The notes under the pieces are model-generated. The model was not told where the DNA came from. It saw nothing but the letters and a program-made list of their open reading frames with translations, and did no database searches. DNA of 64,000 nt from Chryseobacterium aquifrigidense. Lineage in GTDB: Bacteria; Bacteroidota; Bacteroidia; Flavobacteriales; Weeksellaceae. Position 1 is the stretch's first letter, and every line of letters begins with the position of its first letter. This document shows, one piece after another, positions 57,031-64,000 of this stretch. The stretch lies in NCBI RefSeq assembly GCF_006716485.1, contig NZ_VFPD01000001.1, positions 1,997,314-2,061,313 on the forward strand, given 5' to 3'. Both the position numbers and the translations under genes were made by a program.

Positions 57031-59034
57031 TTACTTATTAAAATTTTCTGCAAAGAATCCCAACATCGATTTGTAAAGTTCTATTCTGTTCGGCTCTTTT
57101 CCAAATCCGTGTCCCTCATCATATTTTACCAGATAAGGCACTTCAAAACCTTTGGCACGCATCGCTTTTACGATCTGATCAGATTCATTGATATTTACCC
57201 TTGGATCATTGGCTCCCTGCACTACAAATAAAGGTTTCTTAATCTTATCAATCTGGAACACCGGAGAAACTTCTTTAGCAATCTTCGCTTCTTCAGGGTT
57301 ATCAAGATCGTACCAGATCTGTTTTACCATTTCTTTGTATGGTTTCCAGTATTCCGGGAAAGAATCGAAGAAAGTAAAGATATTGGAAACTCCTACATAA
57401 TCCACTCCACATGCATATAAATCCGGAGTTTTGATGAGTCCCATCAAGGTTGCATATCCACCGTGGCTTCCTCCATAAATAGCCACTTTATCTTTATCTA
57501 CCCATCCTTGTTCAATGGCATATTTTACGCCGTCTTCCACATCATCCATTGCTTTTCTTCCAATCTGCTTGTAACCCGCTTTCTGGAATGATTTTCCATA
57601 GCCTCCGGAGATTCTGAAGTTCACCTGCAGCGTTGCATAACCTCTGCTTGCAAACAACTGTGTTTCCGGATTAAAGCCCCAGCTGTCTCTGATTCCCTGA
57701 GGTCCGCCGTGAGGATTTACGATCAGAGGAACTTTTTTACCTTCCAGCGCAGCTTTAGGGAGAGTAATATATCCATGAATAGTCAATCCGTCTCTGCTTT
57801 TAAATTCGATAGGTCTCATTTCAGCCATATCTTCTTCTTTAAGCTGAGGCATCAGATTGTACAGAAGTTTGGTCTGTTTGGTTTTGGTATCGTATTCATA
57901 ATAGGTTCCGTAGAGCTTGTCACTTCCTACTACAACCAGAAGTTTATCATTATTATCATCAGAAGAAGCAATTCCAAATTCCTTGTCTCCAAACTGAGAT
58001 TTTAATTTGTCATGTATTTCCTTATAGAATTTACTTACCGGAACTGTTTCTCCTTTTGTGCCTTCATAGCTGATATAGTCAAGTTCATAGTTTCTGTTTT
58101 TACCTGCTGTGCTTATTGAACTTACATCATATACAGGATTGGAATAAATTTCTTTAATCACTGCATTTTTTTTCAGATCATACAGTACGATTCGCGCTTT
58201 ATCACTGTCAAGATTCGTTACTACATACGCTTCGTCTTTATTTTTAGAATTTTCATTAAACTCGATAATACTGAAGGTATCAGACCAGTCTGCAGATTTG
58301 ATCAGGTTAAATTTTCCTGTCTGCAGATCTTTATAATAGGTTTTTGTGGTTAATCCGTTTTCAAGAACGCTATAGCCTCTCAAGTTTCCATCTTTATCAA
58401 AAAGATAGTCGTCAATAGGGCTGTTGACATCTTTATTTTCATACAGCTGAGTCATTTCCCCGGTAACGAAATTGATTTTAAAAGGCTCAAAGATCTGTTT
58501 GTTGTTTTTATTCATAGTAACCACAACGAAATCAGTATCTTTTATAGGAATAATAGCTTGCACTTTTACCCCGTCAAATGGTGTTAAATCCTTTTGGTTG
58601 CTTCCATCCGTATCGGTAGCATAAAGATGTATATTTTCATTTCCTCCTCTATCCTGTGTATAGAAAAGGCGTTTTTTGTTCAACCAGCCATAATTTCTGA
58701 TCAGGTCATCTTTTTCAACAATAGCTTTGGTAATTTTTCCCGTGCTCAAATCTTTTACATAAACATGATTTTTTTTCTCCTGATCTTTTTCTTTATATGA
58801 AAGATATTTCCCATCAGGAGAGATTTTAAATGCTGAAGCTTTTGGTCTTGCAAAGTAATCTTCAACTTTATATTTAAAGTTTCCTTTATCGTAAGAAATA
58901 AGCTTTTCAAGGTTGGCCCTGGAAGAGGGTAAAGTAGGATCTCCCGGCAGTTTGGCAGTAGAACTCTGTGCGTTGGTCATAATGGTGGATAGTACAATAA
59001 GGGCTGTACCGAAAATGTTGTGATTTAGGTTCAT
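57031..59034 (-). CDS. Secreted S9 family prolyl oligopeptidase-type peptidase
   Basis: About 667 residues from the ATG at 59034 (MNLNHNIFGTALIVLSTIMTNAQ, a signal peptide); the ORF extends to 59070. Residues about 50-400 form the beta-propeller (KISPDGKYLSYKEKDQ, NYGWLNKKRLFYTQDRGG), the rest the catalytic alpha/beta domain with GGSHGGYATL (Ser), QGANDPRVN (Asp) and DEGHGFG (His). It cleaves peptides, often after Pro or as dipeptidyl units, in the periplasm. It stands alone with a terminator. Together with the S15 pair it shows strong peptide breakdown capacity. Confidence 0.94.
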   Translation of the reverse strand: MNLNHNIFGTALIVLSTIMTNAQSSTAKLPGDPTLPSSRANLEKLISYDKGNFKYKVEDYFARPKASAFKISPDGKYLSYKEKDQEKKNHVYVKDLSTGKITKAIVEKDDLIRNYGWLNKKRLFYTQDRGGNENIHLYATDTDGSNQKDLTPFDGVKVQAIIPIKDTDFVVVTMNKNNKQIFEPFKINFVTGEMTQLYENKDVNSPIDDYLFDKDGNLRGYSVLENGLTTKTYYKDLQTGKFNLIKSADWSDTFSIIEFNENSKNKDEAYVVTNLDSDKARIVLYDLKKNAVIKEIYSNPVYDVSSISTAGKNRNYELDYISYEGTKGETVPVSKFYKEIHDKLKSQFGDKEFGIASSDDNNDKLLVVVGSDKLYGTYYEYDTKTKQTKLLYNLMPQLKEEDMAEMRPIEFKSRDGLTIHGYITLPKAALEGKKVPLIVNPHGGPQGIRDSWGFNPETQLFASRGYATLQVNFRISGGYGKSFQKAGYKQIGRKAMDDVEDGVKYAIEQGWVDKDKVAIYGGSHGGYATLMGLIKTPDLYACGVDYVGVSNIFTFFDSFPEYWKPYKEMVKQIWYDLDNPEEAKIAKEVSPVFQIDKIKKPLFVVQGANDPRVNINESDQIVKAMRAKGFEVPYLVKYDEGHGFGKEPNRIELYKSMLGFFAENFNK

Positions 59035-59177
59035 AACTTCTGTTTTAAAGGTTAAAGTTATAGATAGCACTCATTTTTAAAACAATAGAAAACAAATGCA
59101 TTTTATATAATAAGACACATTATCCCTACAAAATGTTACAATTTTATATTATTTAATTAAAAAAATATCGATTATAT

Positions 59178-59209
59178 AAAAAAAACAGCCTTTGCAGACT
59201 GTCTTTTTT
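59178..59209 (-). terminator. Terminator overlapping the DoxX-like stop
   Basis: Imperfect stem with A-run/T-run flanks around AACAG.CT/AG.CTGT and loop TTGC, ending in T on the minus strand. Confidence 0.6.
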
Positions 59210-59666
59210 AGTGTAAATAAATTCCGAAATACCAGGTCCAGACTATCAGAATAATCTGCATAGGAATTCTTTGAGTATAAAGATATCTCATTCCCGGACC
59301 AGTGTAATCAGCTTTAAAAATATTAATCCTTTTCCTGGAAGAATTGATATTGGCTATGAAAACCAATACATAGAAAATGATCAGTAAAATAGCTGTGATT
59401 TCACGAATTGCCGGAATCATCAATCCGATTCCTGCTGCAATTTCCAGAATTCCGGTAAAATATACCCAAAACATTCCGGCAGGGATAAAATCAGGAATCA
59501 TCATTGCCATGCCCTTTTGGAATTTAAAATGGGAAAAACCTGTAAATATGATAAAAACAGCCATTCCCAGATTACCAGAAAATATAAAATCCGGCTTCCC
59601 CTGAAACAAAAAAGTCCCTAGCAAAGCCAGAATAAATGTTGCGAAAAGTATGGTGAGTAATTTCAT
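59208..59666 (-). CDS. DoxX-like membrane protein
   Basis: A 152-residue protein with four membrane spans (about residues 5-24, 32-46, 65-85 and 88-107, plus a C-terminal one near 134-150). TGFSHFKFQKGMAMMIPDFIPA and GILEIAAGIGLMIPAIRE are typical of DoxX-like/DUF-type proteins of flavobacteria. Unlike the DoxX protein at 9886 it is not beside RiPP genes. Role unknown; perhaps linked to the SRPBCC genes upstream on the same strand (about 110 bp). Confidence 0.82.
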   Translation of the reverse strand: MKLLTILFATFILALLGTFLFQGKPDFIFSGNLGMAVFIIFTGFSHFKFQKGMAMMIPDFIPAGMFWVYFTGILEIAAGIGLMIPAIREITAILLIIFYVLVFIANINSSRKRINIFKADYTGPGMRYLYTQRIPMQIILIVWTWYFGIYLH

Positions 59667-59774
59667 TTTTAGGTGGCAGATATTAGGTGGCAGGTAGCAG
59701 GTATTAGTATTCAGGATAAGATACCAACTCTAAACATTAAACATTAAACCTTGAACTTTAAACTTTGAACTTCA

Positions 59775-60233
59775 TCATACTGAGCCAAGGCTAACTCCCT
59801 CGGCAAGGCTTTTTACCACCATCAGTCCTTTTGTAAAGCCTGTATTCATATGATCCTGCCATTGTTTGTCTACCTGAACTTCGGCATGAAGTTTCGTTTT
59901 TCCGTCAAAGTCTATCAGAAAGTATTTTTCATAACTTCCGTTCCATTCCATGACTTCTTTGCTCTGGGTATCTTCATTACCTTCTTTATCTACCATTCCC
60001 AGGTGTTTGAACACAATCTGATTAGGTTCGTCCAGGCTGTCTATGGTGGAGACCATTCCTTCTCCCTGTGCATTAAGGAAATAGGTTTTCCCACCTACTT
60101 TCCAGTCGGATTTCATGACAGATCCTGGCCCGAAATACTTTGTCCATTCGCTGTACGTTTCAGGATTCCAAAGGATGTCCCATACTTTCTGCATAGGAGC
60201 ATCTATTACTGTTTCGTATGATAAGGTTTCCAT
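59775..60233 (-). CDS. SRPBCC (AHSA1/START-like) protein, copy 1
   Basis: A 152-residue helix-grip protein: LSYETVIDAPMQKVWDILWNPETYSEWTKYFGPGSVM at the start, GGKTYFLNAQGEGMVSTIDSLDEPNQIVFKHLG, and the long C-terminal helix HMNTGFTKGLMVVKSLAEGV. AHSA1-type proteins bind hydrophobic ligands or aid proteins. It is most like the gene at 60318-60746, with which it forms a tandem pair, and more distantly like the one at 63029. Confidence 0.9.
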   Translation of the reverse strand: METLSYETVIDAPMQKVWDILWNPETYSEWTKYFGPGSVMKSDWKVGGKTYFLNAQGEGMVSTIDSLDEPNQIVFKHLGMVDKEGNEDTQSKEVMEWNGSYEKYFLIDFDGKTKLHAEVQVDKQWQDHMNTGFTKGLMVVKSLAEGVSLGSV

Positions 60234-60250
60234 TTGTTTTATTTTTAGTG

Positions 60251-60278
60251 GTCATTGCGAGCTAAGCGAATCAATCTC
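60251..60278. repeat. GATTGC-type palindromic repeat, single copy
   Basis: GTCATTGCGAGCTAAGCGA...CAATCTC, inverse orientation of the copies at 48956 and 56942, between two SRPBCC genes. Confidence 0.75.
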
Positions 60279-60317
60279 AAAGCTCAATAATTTTTTCTTT
60301 AGTTCTAACTGAATTAT

Positions 60318-60746
60318 TTACAGTTGATTTTCTGAAAGGTGCTTAACAATTGTCATTGCTTTTGGAAATTTCTCTTCAAAGAATTCTTTGAATTCTGCCG
60401 GAGTATGAACTTCTGTTCTCAGCAGAGTTCCTTCTTCGTTTTCCTCAAGAAAATAAGCTTCTGTAGCTTCTCCCCAATCCTGAGGCACTTCAATACCTTC
60501 ATAAATTTCACCCAGATGCAGAAATGTTATTTCTTCGTTGGGAATCACTTTTATTACTCTGCTGTACATCCCGTTGTTTTTAGGATCAAGGAATTTAACA
60601 ATATTATTTTCTTCCAGCGTTCCTTCGTAAAAAGAACCGTCTGTAAATGCTGTAGTCCATTGTCTGTAGGTAATATCGCTCCAAAGGACACTCCATACTT
60701 TTTCAGGTTCAGCATTGATTTCTATTTCGTATGATAATTTTTCCAT
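60318..60746 (-). CDS. SRPBCC (AHSA1/START-like) protein, copy 2
   Basis: 142 residues from the ATG at 60746 (MEKLSYEIEINAEPEKVWSVLW); upstream residues in the frame (PPTLKLSNPPTQ) come from a low-complexity GGGTTGGAGGG stretch and are not coding. Fold features as in copy 1, with TAFTDGSFYEGTLEENNIVKFLDP and the C-terminal helix EEKFPKAMTIVKHLSENQL. Forms a tandem pair with the gene at 59775 (gap about 85 bp, holding a palindromic repeat). Confidence 0.88.
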   Translation of the reverse strand: MEKLSYEIEINAEPEKVWSVLWSDITYRQWTTAFTDGSFYEGTLEENNIVKFLDPKNNGMYSRVIKVIPNEEITFLHLGEIYEGIEVPQDWGEATEAYFLEENEEGTLLRTEVHTPAEFKEFFEEKFPKAMTIVKHLSENQL

Positions 60747-60864
60747 ATTTAAAGTATTAAGTGGTGGGTAATTGACTATAGGTGATTGGGTTGGAGGGTT
60801 TGAGAGTTTTAGGGTTGGAGGGTTATGCTGTAACACTTTTAACTTTTAACTTTTAACTTCTCAT

Positions 60865-61698
60865 CTATCCTCCGACAAAATCACCGCCGTTGATATGAAT
60901 AATTTCTCCTGTGATGTAACTTGCATCTTTTGAAGCAAGAAAAACATAGGCTGGTGCTACTTCAGAAGGCTGTCCCGCCCGTTTCAGCGGAGTATCTTTT
61001 CCAAATGTAGCGAGATCATCAAAAGCTTCTTTCACCAGCGGAGTCCATATAGGTCCGGGGGCAATTCCGTTCACCAGAATTTCTTTTTCTGCGAGGTTAT
61101 CTGCCAGAGACCGGATAAAAGACAAAACAGCACCTTTCGTTGCCGCATAATCTATCAGGTGATCGCTCCCACGGTAAGCCGTAACAGAAGTTGTACAGAT
61201 AATACGCCCTCCTTTGGTAATCATCGGAAGAAAATTTCTGGTGAATGAAATCATGGAAATGATATTGGTATCAAACGTTTCCTGAATCTGTTCATCAGAA
61301 ATTTTTTCCAGACTACTTTTGGAAGTATGAATTCCTGCATTATTCACAAGAATATCAAGTTTCTTCCACTCTTTTTTAATCTTGTCTGCACATCGGATCC
61401 TGAATGCTTTCCGGGTAAGATCTCCTTTGATCAGGAGACACTTCTGCCCTTCTTTTTCAACCAGTTTTTTGGTTTCTTTAGCATCGTCGTCACTTTCTTT
61501 ATAGATAATGGCAACATCTGCTCCTTCTCTGGCAAAATGAACAGCTACAGCCTGTCCTATGCCGCTGTCTCCTCCGGAAATAACTGCTTTTTTACCTTTC
61601 AGCTTCCGGCTTCCCTGATAATCGTTCCGGATAATCTCCGGAAACAGCCCTTCTTTAGGGACTTTCGACTTAGATTGTGATTTGTTCTGCGTCTTCAT
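60865..61698 (-). CDS. Short-chain dehydrogenase/reductase with N-terminal extension
   Basis: About 277 residues from the ATG at 61698 (a TTG at 61704 also fits the frame). A Lys-rich N-terminal tail of about 35 residues precedes the Rossmann fold; such tails mark the YhdF/GsiB-like general-stress SDRs. Motifs: SGGDSGIG (cofactor), NNAG in ILVNNAGIHTS, catalytic Ser-Tyr-Lys in SVTAYRGSDHLIDYAATKGAVLSF, and GEIIHINGGDF at the end. Substrate unknown. It follows the double VOC gene on the same strand. Confidence 0.93.
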   Translation of the reverse strand: MKTQNKSQSKSKVPKEGLFPEIIRNDYQGSRKLKGKKAVISGGDSGIGQAVAVHFAREGADVAIIYKESDDDAKETKKLVEKEGQKCLLIKGDLTRKAFRIRCADKIKKEWKKLDILVNNAGIHTSKSSLEKISDEQIQETFDTNIISMISFTRNFLPMITKGGRIICTTSVTAYRGSDHLIDYAATKGAVLSFIRSLADNLAEKEILVNGIAPGPIWTPLVKEAFDDLATFGKDTPLKRAGQPSEVAPAYVFLASKDASYITGEIIHINGGDFVGG

Positions 61699-61745
61699 AG
61701 GCAAATCTTTTCTCTAAATCACATCAAACAATACGCCGAAAATAT

Positions 61746-62612
61746 TTAAGAATTATAAGCATCCTCCAAATCCTGGATGATAATTTTCTGCATTTTCATC
61801 ATCGCCTGAACTACTTTATAGGCTTTCTCCTGATCAGAATCGTTCATTAACTGGATGAGTCTCTTAGGAACAATCTGCCAACTTAATCCATATTTATCTT
61901 TCAGCCAGCCACACATACTTTCTCTTCCTCCATCTGCTGTAAAGGTATTCCAGTACCTGTCTGTCTGTTCCTGGTTGTCTGTCATCACAACCAATGATAT
62001 TCCTTCATTGAAATCAAACGGGTGGTCGTAGGAGTTATCCATACAGAATAAGCTGTAATTATCGATCGTAAAATGAGCATGCTGAACATTTTCTGCCGGT
62101 TCCGGAGTGTCATGCCCTTCACTTCCTGCTCCATAGGTCAATATGTTTCCTATGCTTGAGTTAGGGAATGTTTTAGTGTAAAGTTCCATTGCTTCTTTTG
62201 CTTTTCCATTGTTTGCATGAATAAACATCAAAGTAGGAATTATTTTTTGCTCACTTGCTTTTTCACCCAGAAACAACTGCCATGTTACGCCGTATTTATC
62301 CTGAACCCATCCGTATTTCGGGCTCCATGAGTAAGATCCCAGTTCCATTAAAGCCATTCCGCCCTCCAGTAGCTGATCCCAGTATTTCTGAACTTCATCT
62401 TCTGTTTCGCAGATGACCATAAAAGAAATGGAAGCATTTTTTTTGAACTGCGGGCCTCCATTCAGAAGCATAATCCTTTGTCCAAACAAATCAATGTTCA
62501 TTACAACAGGAGTATCTGCTGTAATTTCGCCTCCAAAAACTTTACAATAAAATTCTGCAGACTGCCTGGCGTCTCCATCATACCAGAGACATGGGAAAAT
62601 ATCGTTATTCAT
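61746..62612 (-). CDS. Two-domain VOC superfamily protein (PhnB-like)
   Basis: A 288-residue protein made of two VOC (glyoxalase-fold) domains, each starting with a PxLW-type strand (IFPCLWYDGDARQSAEFYCKVFGG at residue 4; IPTLMFIHANNGKAKEAMELYTKTFP near 134) and holding a YGVTWQLF/YGLSWQIV end (WVQDKYGVTWQLFLG; WLKDKYGLSWQIVP). PhnB-type VOC proteins resemble 3-demethylubiquinone methyltransferase-like domains without known function. Paralogous to the single-domain gene at 63521. Part of a cluster with SRPBCC genes. Confidence 0.92.
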   Translation of the reverse strand: MNNDIFPCLWYDGDARQSAEFYCKVFGGEITADTPVVMNIDLFGQRIMLLNGGPQFKKNASISFMVICETEDEVQKYWDQLLEGGMALMELGSYSWSPKYGWVQDKYGVTWQLFLGEKASEQKIIPTLMFIHANNGKAKEAMELYTKTFPNSSIGNILTYGAGSEGHDTPEPAENVQHAHFTIDNYSLFCMDNSYDHPFDFNEGISLVVMTDNQEQTDRYWNTFTADGGRESMCGWLKDKYGLSWQIVPKRLIQLMNDSDQEKAYKVVQAMMKMQKIIIQDLEDAYNS

Positions 62613-62753
62613 AATTTTAAATTTTAACAGGGAGTGATGTATTTATACTTTTAATTCTCTATACAGGAGCAAAACAGATCTAATGCCTTTACCTAAAACG
62701 ATACAATTACGTTTTTACTGTAATGACATTGCATAATTCCAGTTGTATATGTA

Positions 62754-62993
62754 TTATGCTTCTTTAAAGCAAACCTGATTTTCTTTCATGTAATTCTTCA
62801 GTTTCATCATCGCATTTTTACCAAAACCATGCAGCTGCATGATTTCTTTTTCGGAATAGTCTGAAAGTTTTTCCAAAGAATTTATTTTTTCTTTTTCTAA
62901 GGCTCTTCTCGCTGGTATTGCAATAACTCCGTGAAGGAATGCTGCTTCAGAGTCATAATTAAAAGCATACATGGAATTTAAACTCTTTGACAT
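62754..62993 (-). CDS. Helix-hairpin-helix (RNA-polymerase alpha-CTD-like) small protein
   Basis: 79 residues from the ATG at 62993 (MSKSLNSMYAFNYDSEAAF). The second half reads IPARRALEKEKINSLEKLSDYSEKEIMQLHGFGKNAMMKLKNYMKEN, a helix-hairpin-helix of the kind found in the RNA-polymerase alpha C-terminal domain and small flavobacterial proteins of that name; it should bind DNA or protein without base specificity. It has no catalytic motif. It lies between the VOC and SRPBCC genes on the same strand. Confidence 0.85.
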   Translation of the reverse strand: MSKSLNSMYAFNYDSEAAFLHGVIAIPARRALEKEKINSLEKLSDYSEKEIMQLHGFGKNAMMKLKNYMKENQVCFKEA

Positions 62994-63028
62994 GATAACT
63001 AGATTGATCATGGCTACAAAAAATATTG

Positions 63029-63442
63029 TTAATGATTCTCAACATACTTATGGAAGTTGTTCAGAATAGCATACCAGCCATCCCTTTGCATTTCCATAGA
63101 ATTTTGTTTTTCCGGATCGAAAATTTCTATCACTTTTGTTGTATTCTCATCTATTTTATCGAATACCACTTCTACTTTCCGTCCGTCCTCCAGGTGATAC
63201 TTAATGACCTCATGAGGAATAATCTCATCATATACTCCTTCAAAATCGAATCCGAAACTTTTGTCTTTCGCTTCCATTCTGTTTTTGAATTTGCCCCCTA
63301 CCGTAAGGTTATTTTCAGAACTAGGACACTGCCAGCTTTCATGGGCGAAATTCCATTTCGTAATATGTTTAGGTTCATTGAAATAATTCCAAACCTTTTC
63401 CACTGGTGCTAAAATTGTAATATCGATTTTAATTGGATCCAT
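63029..63442 (-). CDS. SRPBCC (AHSA1-like) protein, copy 3
   Basis: 137 residues from the ATG at 63442 (MDPIKIDITILAPVEKVWNYFNEPKHITKWNFAH); the frame extends to 63505 but the extra residues contain no conserved part. The fold features are those of AHSA1/START proteins (FKNRMEAKDKSFGFDFEGVYDEIIPHEVIKYHL, then C-terminal helix GWYAILNNFHKYVENH). Adjacent to a VOC gene (about 80 bp), which repeats the SRPBCC-VOC pairing of this region. Confidence 0.9.
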   Translation of the reverse strand: MDPIKIDITILAPVEKVWNYFNEPKHITKWNFAHESWQCPSSENNLTVGGKFKNRMEAKDKSFGFDFEGVYDEIIPHEVIKYHLEDGRKVEVVFDKIDENTTKVIEIFDPEKQNSMEMQRDGWYAILNNFHKYVENH

Positions 63443-63520
63443 AGTTCTACATTTTTTAAAGTTAAATAAAGAGCTGCCCAAAAATGAGCATCTCTTTATT
63501 ATCATTAGTTAAATATAAGA

Positions 63521-63952
63521 TTATTTTGCAAATTGTTCATTATAGTTCACCATCCAATGAACACCATACTTATCCTGAAAACATCCGAAGTAGTCTCCCC
63601 AGAACTGATCTTCAATGGGCATTTCTATATTTCCGCCATCAGAAAGTTCTTTAAAGATCCTGTCAGCTTCACTTTTTGAATCAGGAAAAATAGATACATA
63701 ATTATTATTTCCTACGGTAAGAGTCTGCCCGAATCCCGGTACAATATCGGATGCCATTAAAAGATCGCCTCCCACAGGCAAAGCAATATGCATTACTCTG
63801 TTTTTTTCTTCTTCTGAAAGGTTTTCTGTTCCGGGAGCATTTCCCATTTTATGAATTCCTCCAACGAATTCACCACCAAAAACCGTTTTGTAAAAATTGA
63901 ACGCTTCTTCAGCTGTTCCATCAAAATTTAGGTATGGATTTAATTTAGCCAT
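63521..63952 (-). CDS. VOC superfamily protein (PhnB-like), single domain
   Basis: A 143-residue single VOC domain: LNPYLNFDGTAEEAFNFYKTVFGGEF at the start, PVGGDLLMASDIVPGF in the middle and FWGDYFGCFQDKYGVHWMVNY at the end, the usual PhnB pattern. Its SRPBCC neighbour follows at 63442. Metal-binding residues are not complete, so an enzyme role is open. First gene of the right-hand minus-strand cluster seen here; the cluster may go on beyond the window. Confidence 0.93.
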   Translation of the reverse strand: MAKLNPYLNFDGTAEEAFNFYKTVFGGEFVGGIHKMGNAPGTENLSEEEKNRVMHIALPVGGDLLMASDIVPGFGQTLTVGNNNYVSIFPDSKSEADRIFKELSDGGNIEMPIEDQFWGDYFGCFQDKYGVHWMVNYNEQFAK

Positions 63953-64000
63953 GATTTTTAATTTTAAAGTTATTATTATAAGATATTGTTTCTACTGTTG

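Overview
The window looks like a chromosomal segment of a member of the Flavobacteriia, most likely Chryseobacterium or a close relative. The grounds are: AT-rich DNA, start codons without Shine-Dalgarno sequences, several Bacteroidota-type TAnnTTTG promoter boxes, and gene families typical of that group (Bacteroidota-type Tra proteins, secreted S9 and S15 peptidases, DUF4377 lipoprotein, exported repeat proteins). The genus call rests on protein resemblance from memory and is an inference.

Layout. (1) 1-6455, minus strand: part of a type IV secretion/conjugation cluster, in transcription order a HAD-domain protein with a proline-rich tail, VirB3-like TraF, VirB2-like TraE, a small zinc-ribbon protein, VirB8-like TraK, a VirD4-like coupling ATPase, an M23 peptidase and a TraM/VirB10-like protein cut by the window edge. 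(2) 6456-9885: an AT-rich, repeat-rich segment with a small membrane protein and an M20 carboxypeptidase. (3) 9886-12352, minus: a complete four-gene Hvf/bufferin-type RiPP metallophore operon: Cys-rich EGKCG precursor, DUF692 (MNIO) enzyme, DUF2063 partner and DoxX membrane protein. (4) 12817-14229: lipoprotein beta-carbonic anhydrase and 1-Cys peroxiredoxin. (5) 14717-21487: exported repeat protein, tRNA-Arg(UCG), and a TPR / lipoprotein / outer-membrane barrel operon. (6) 21745-28687: two tandem secreted S15/CocE hydrolases, an APC permease and a DUF962 protein, which together suggest peptide or amino-acid scavenging. (7) 29028-33968: small exported/membrane proteins, a DUF3857/transglutaminase protein, a duplicated DUF4377 lipoprotein and an SPFH protein. 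(8) 34160-37912, plus: Crp-like regulator, YceI domain joined to a 4-oxalocrotonate tautomerase, SDR, NTF2-like protein and nitronate monooxygenase, probably one stress/detoxification operon. (9) 37916-48947: dGTPase, methyltransferase, Nei/Fpg glycosylase, LytS/LytTR two-component pair, barrel protein, GT32 glycosyltransferase, SMR transporter, AAA ATPase, YggS and an XRE regulator. (10) 49345-56249: glycine dehydrogenase gcvP, J-domain protein, esterase-like protein, and an ECF sigma factor with two small downstream genes. (11) 57031-63952, minus: S9 peptidase, DoxX-like protein, and a cluster of SRPBCC/AHSA1, VOC/PhnB and SDR genes.

The intergenic DNA is rich in interspersed palindromic repeats. 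At least three families recur: a GATTGC...GCAATGAC palindrome (about ten copies), a TTCGACAGGCTCAG...CTGAGCCTGTCGAA palindrome (four copies), and a GGAAAACGCAAGG...AAGGCGCAA composite often attached to the first. Several occur as 174-bp or 230-bp tandem arrays.

The strongest leads are the metallophore RiPP operon with a terminator-like attenuator between precursor and enzyme genes, the HAD/PPxPPR-repeat protein beside the secretion genes, the YceI-tautomerase fusion that buries the usual N-terminal catalytic proline, and very small membrane or Cys/Lys-rich proteins that automatic annotation is likely to miss. All functional calls come from reading the sequence and recalling families; no database search was run.
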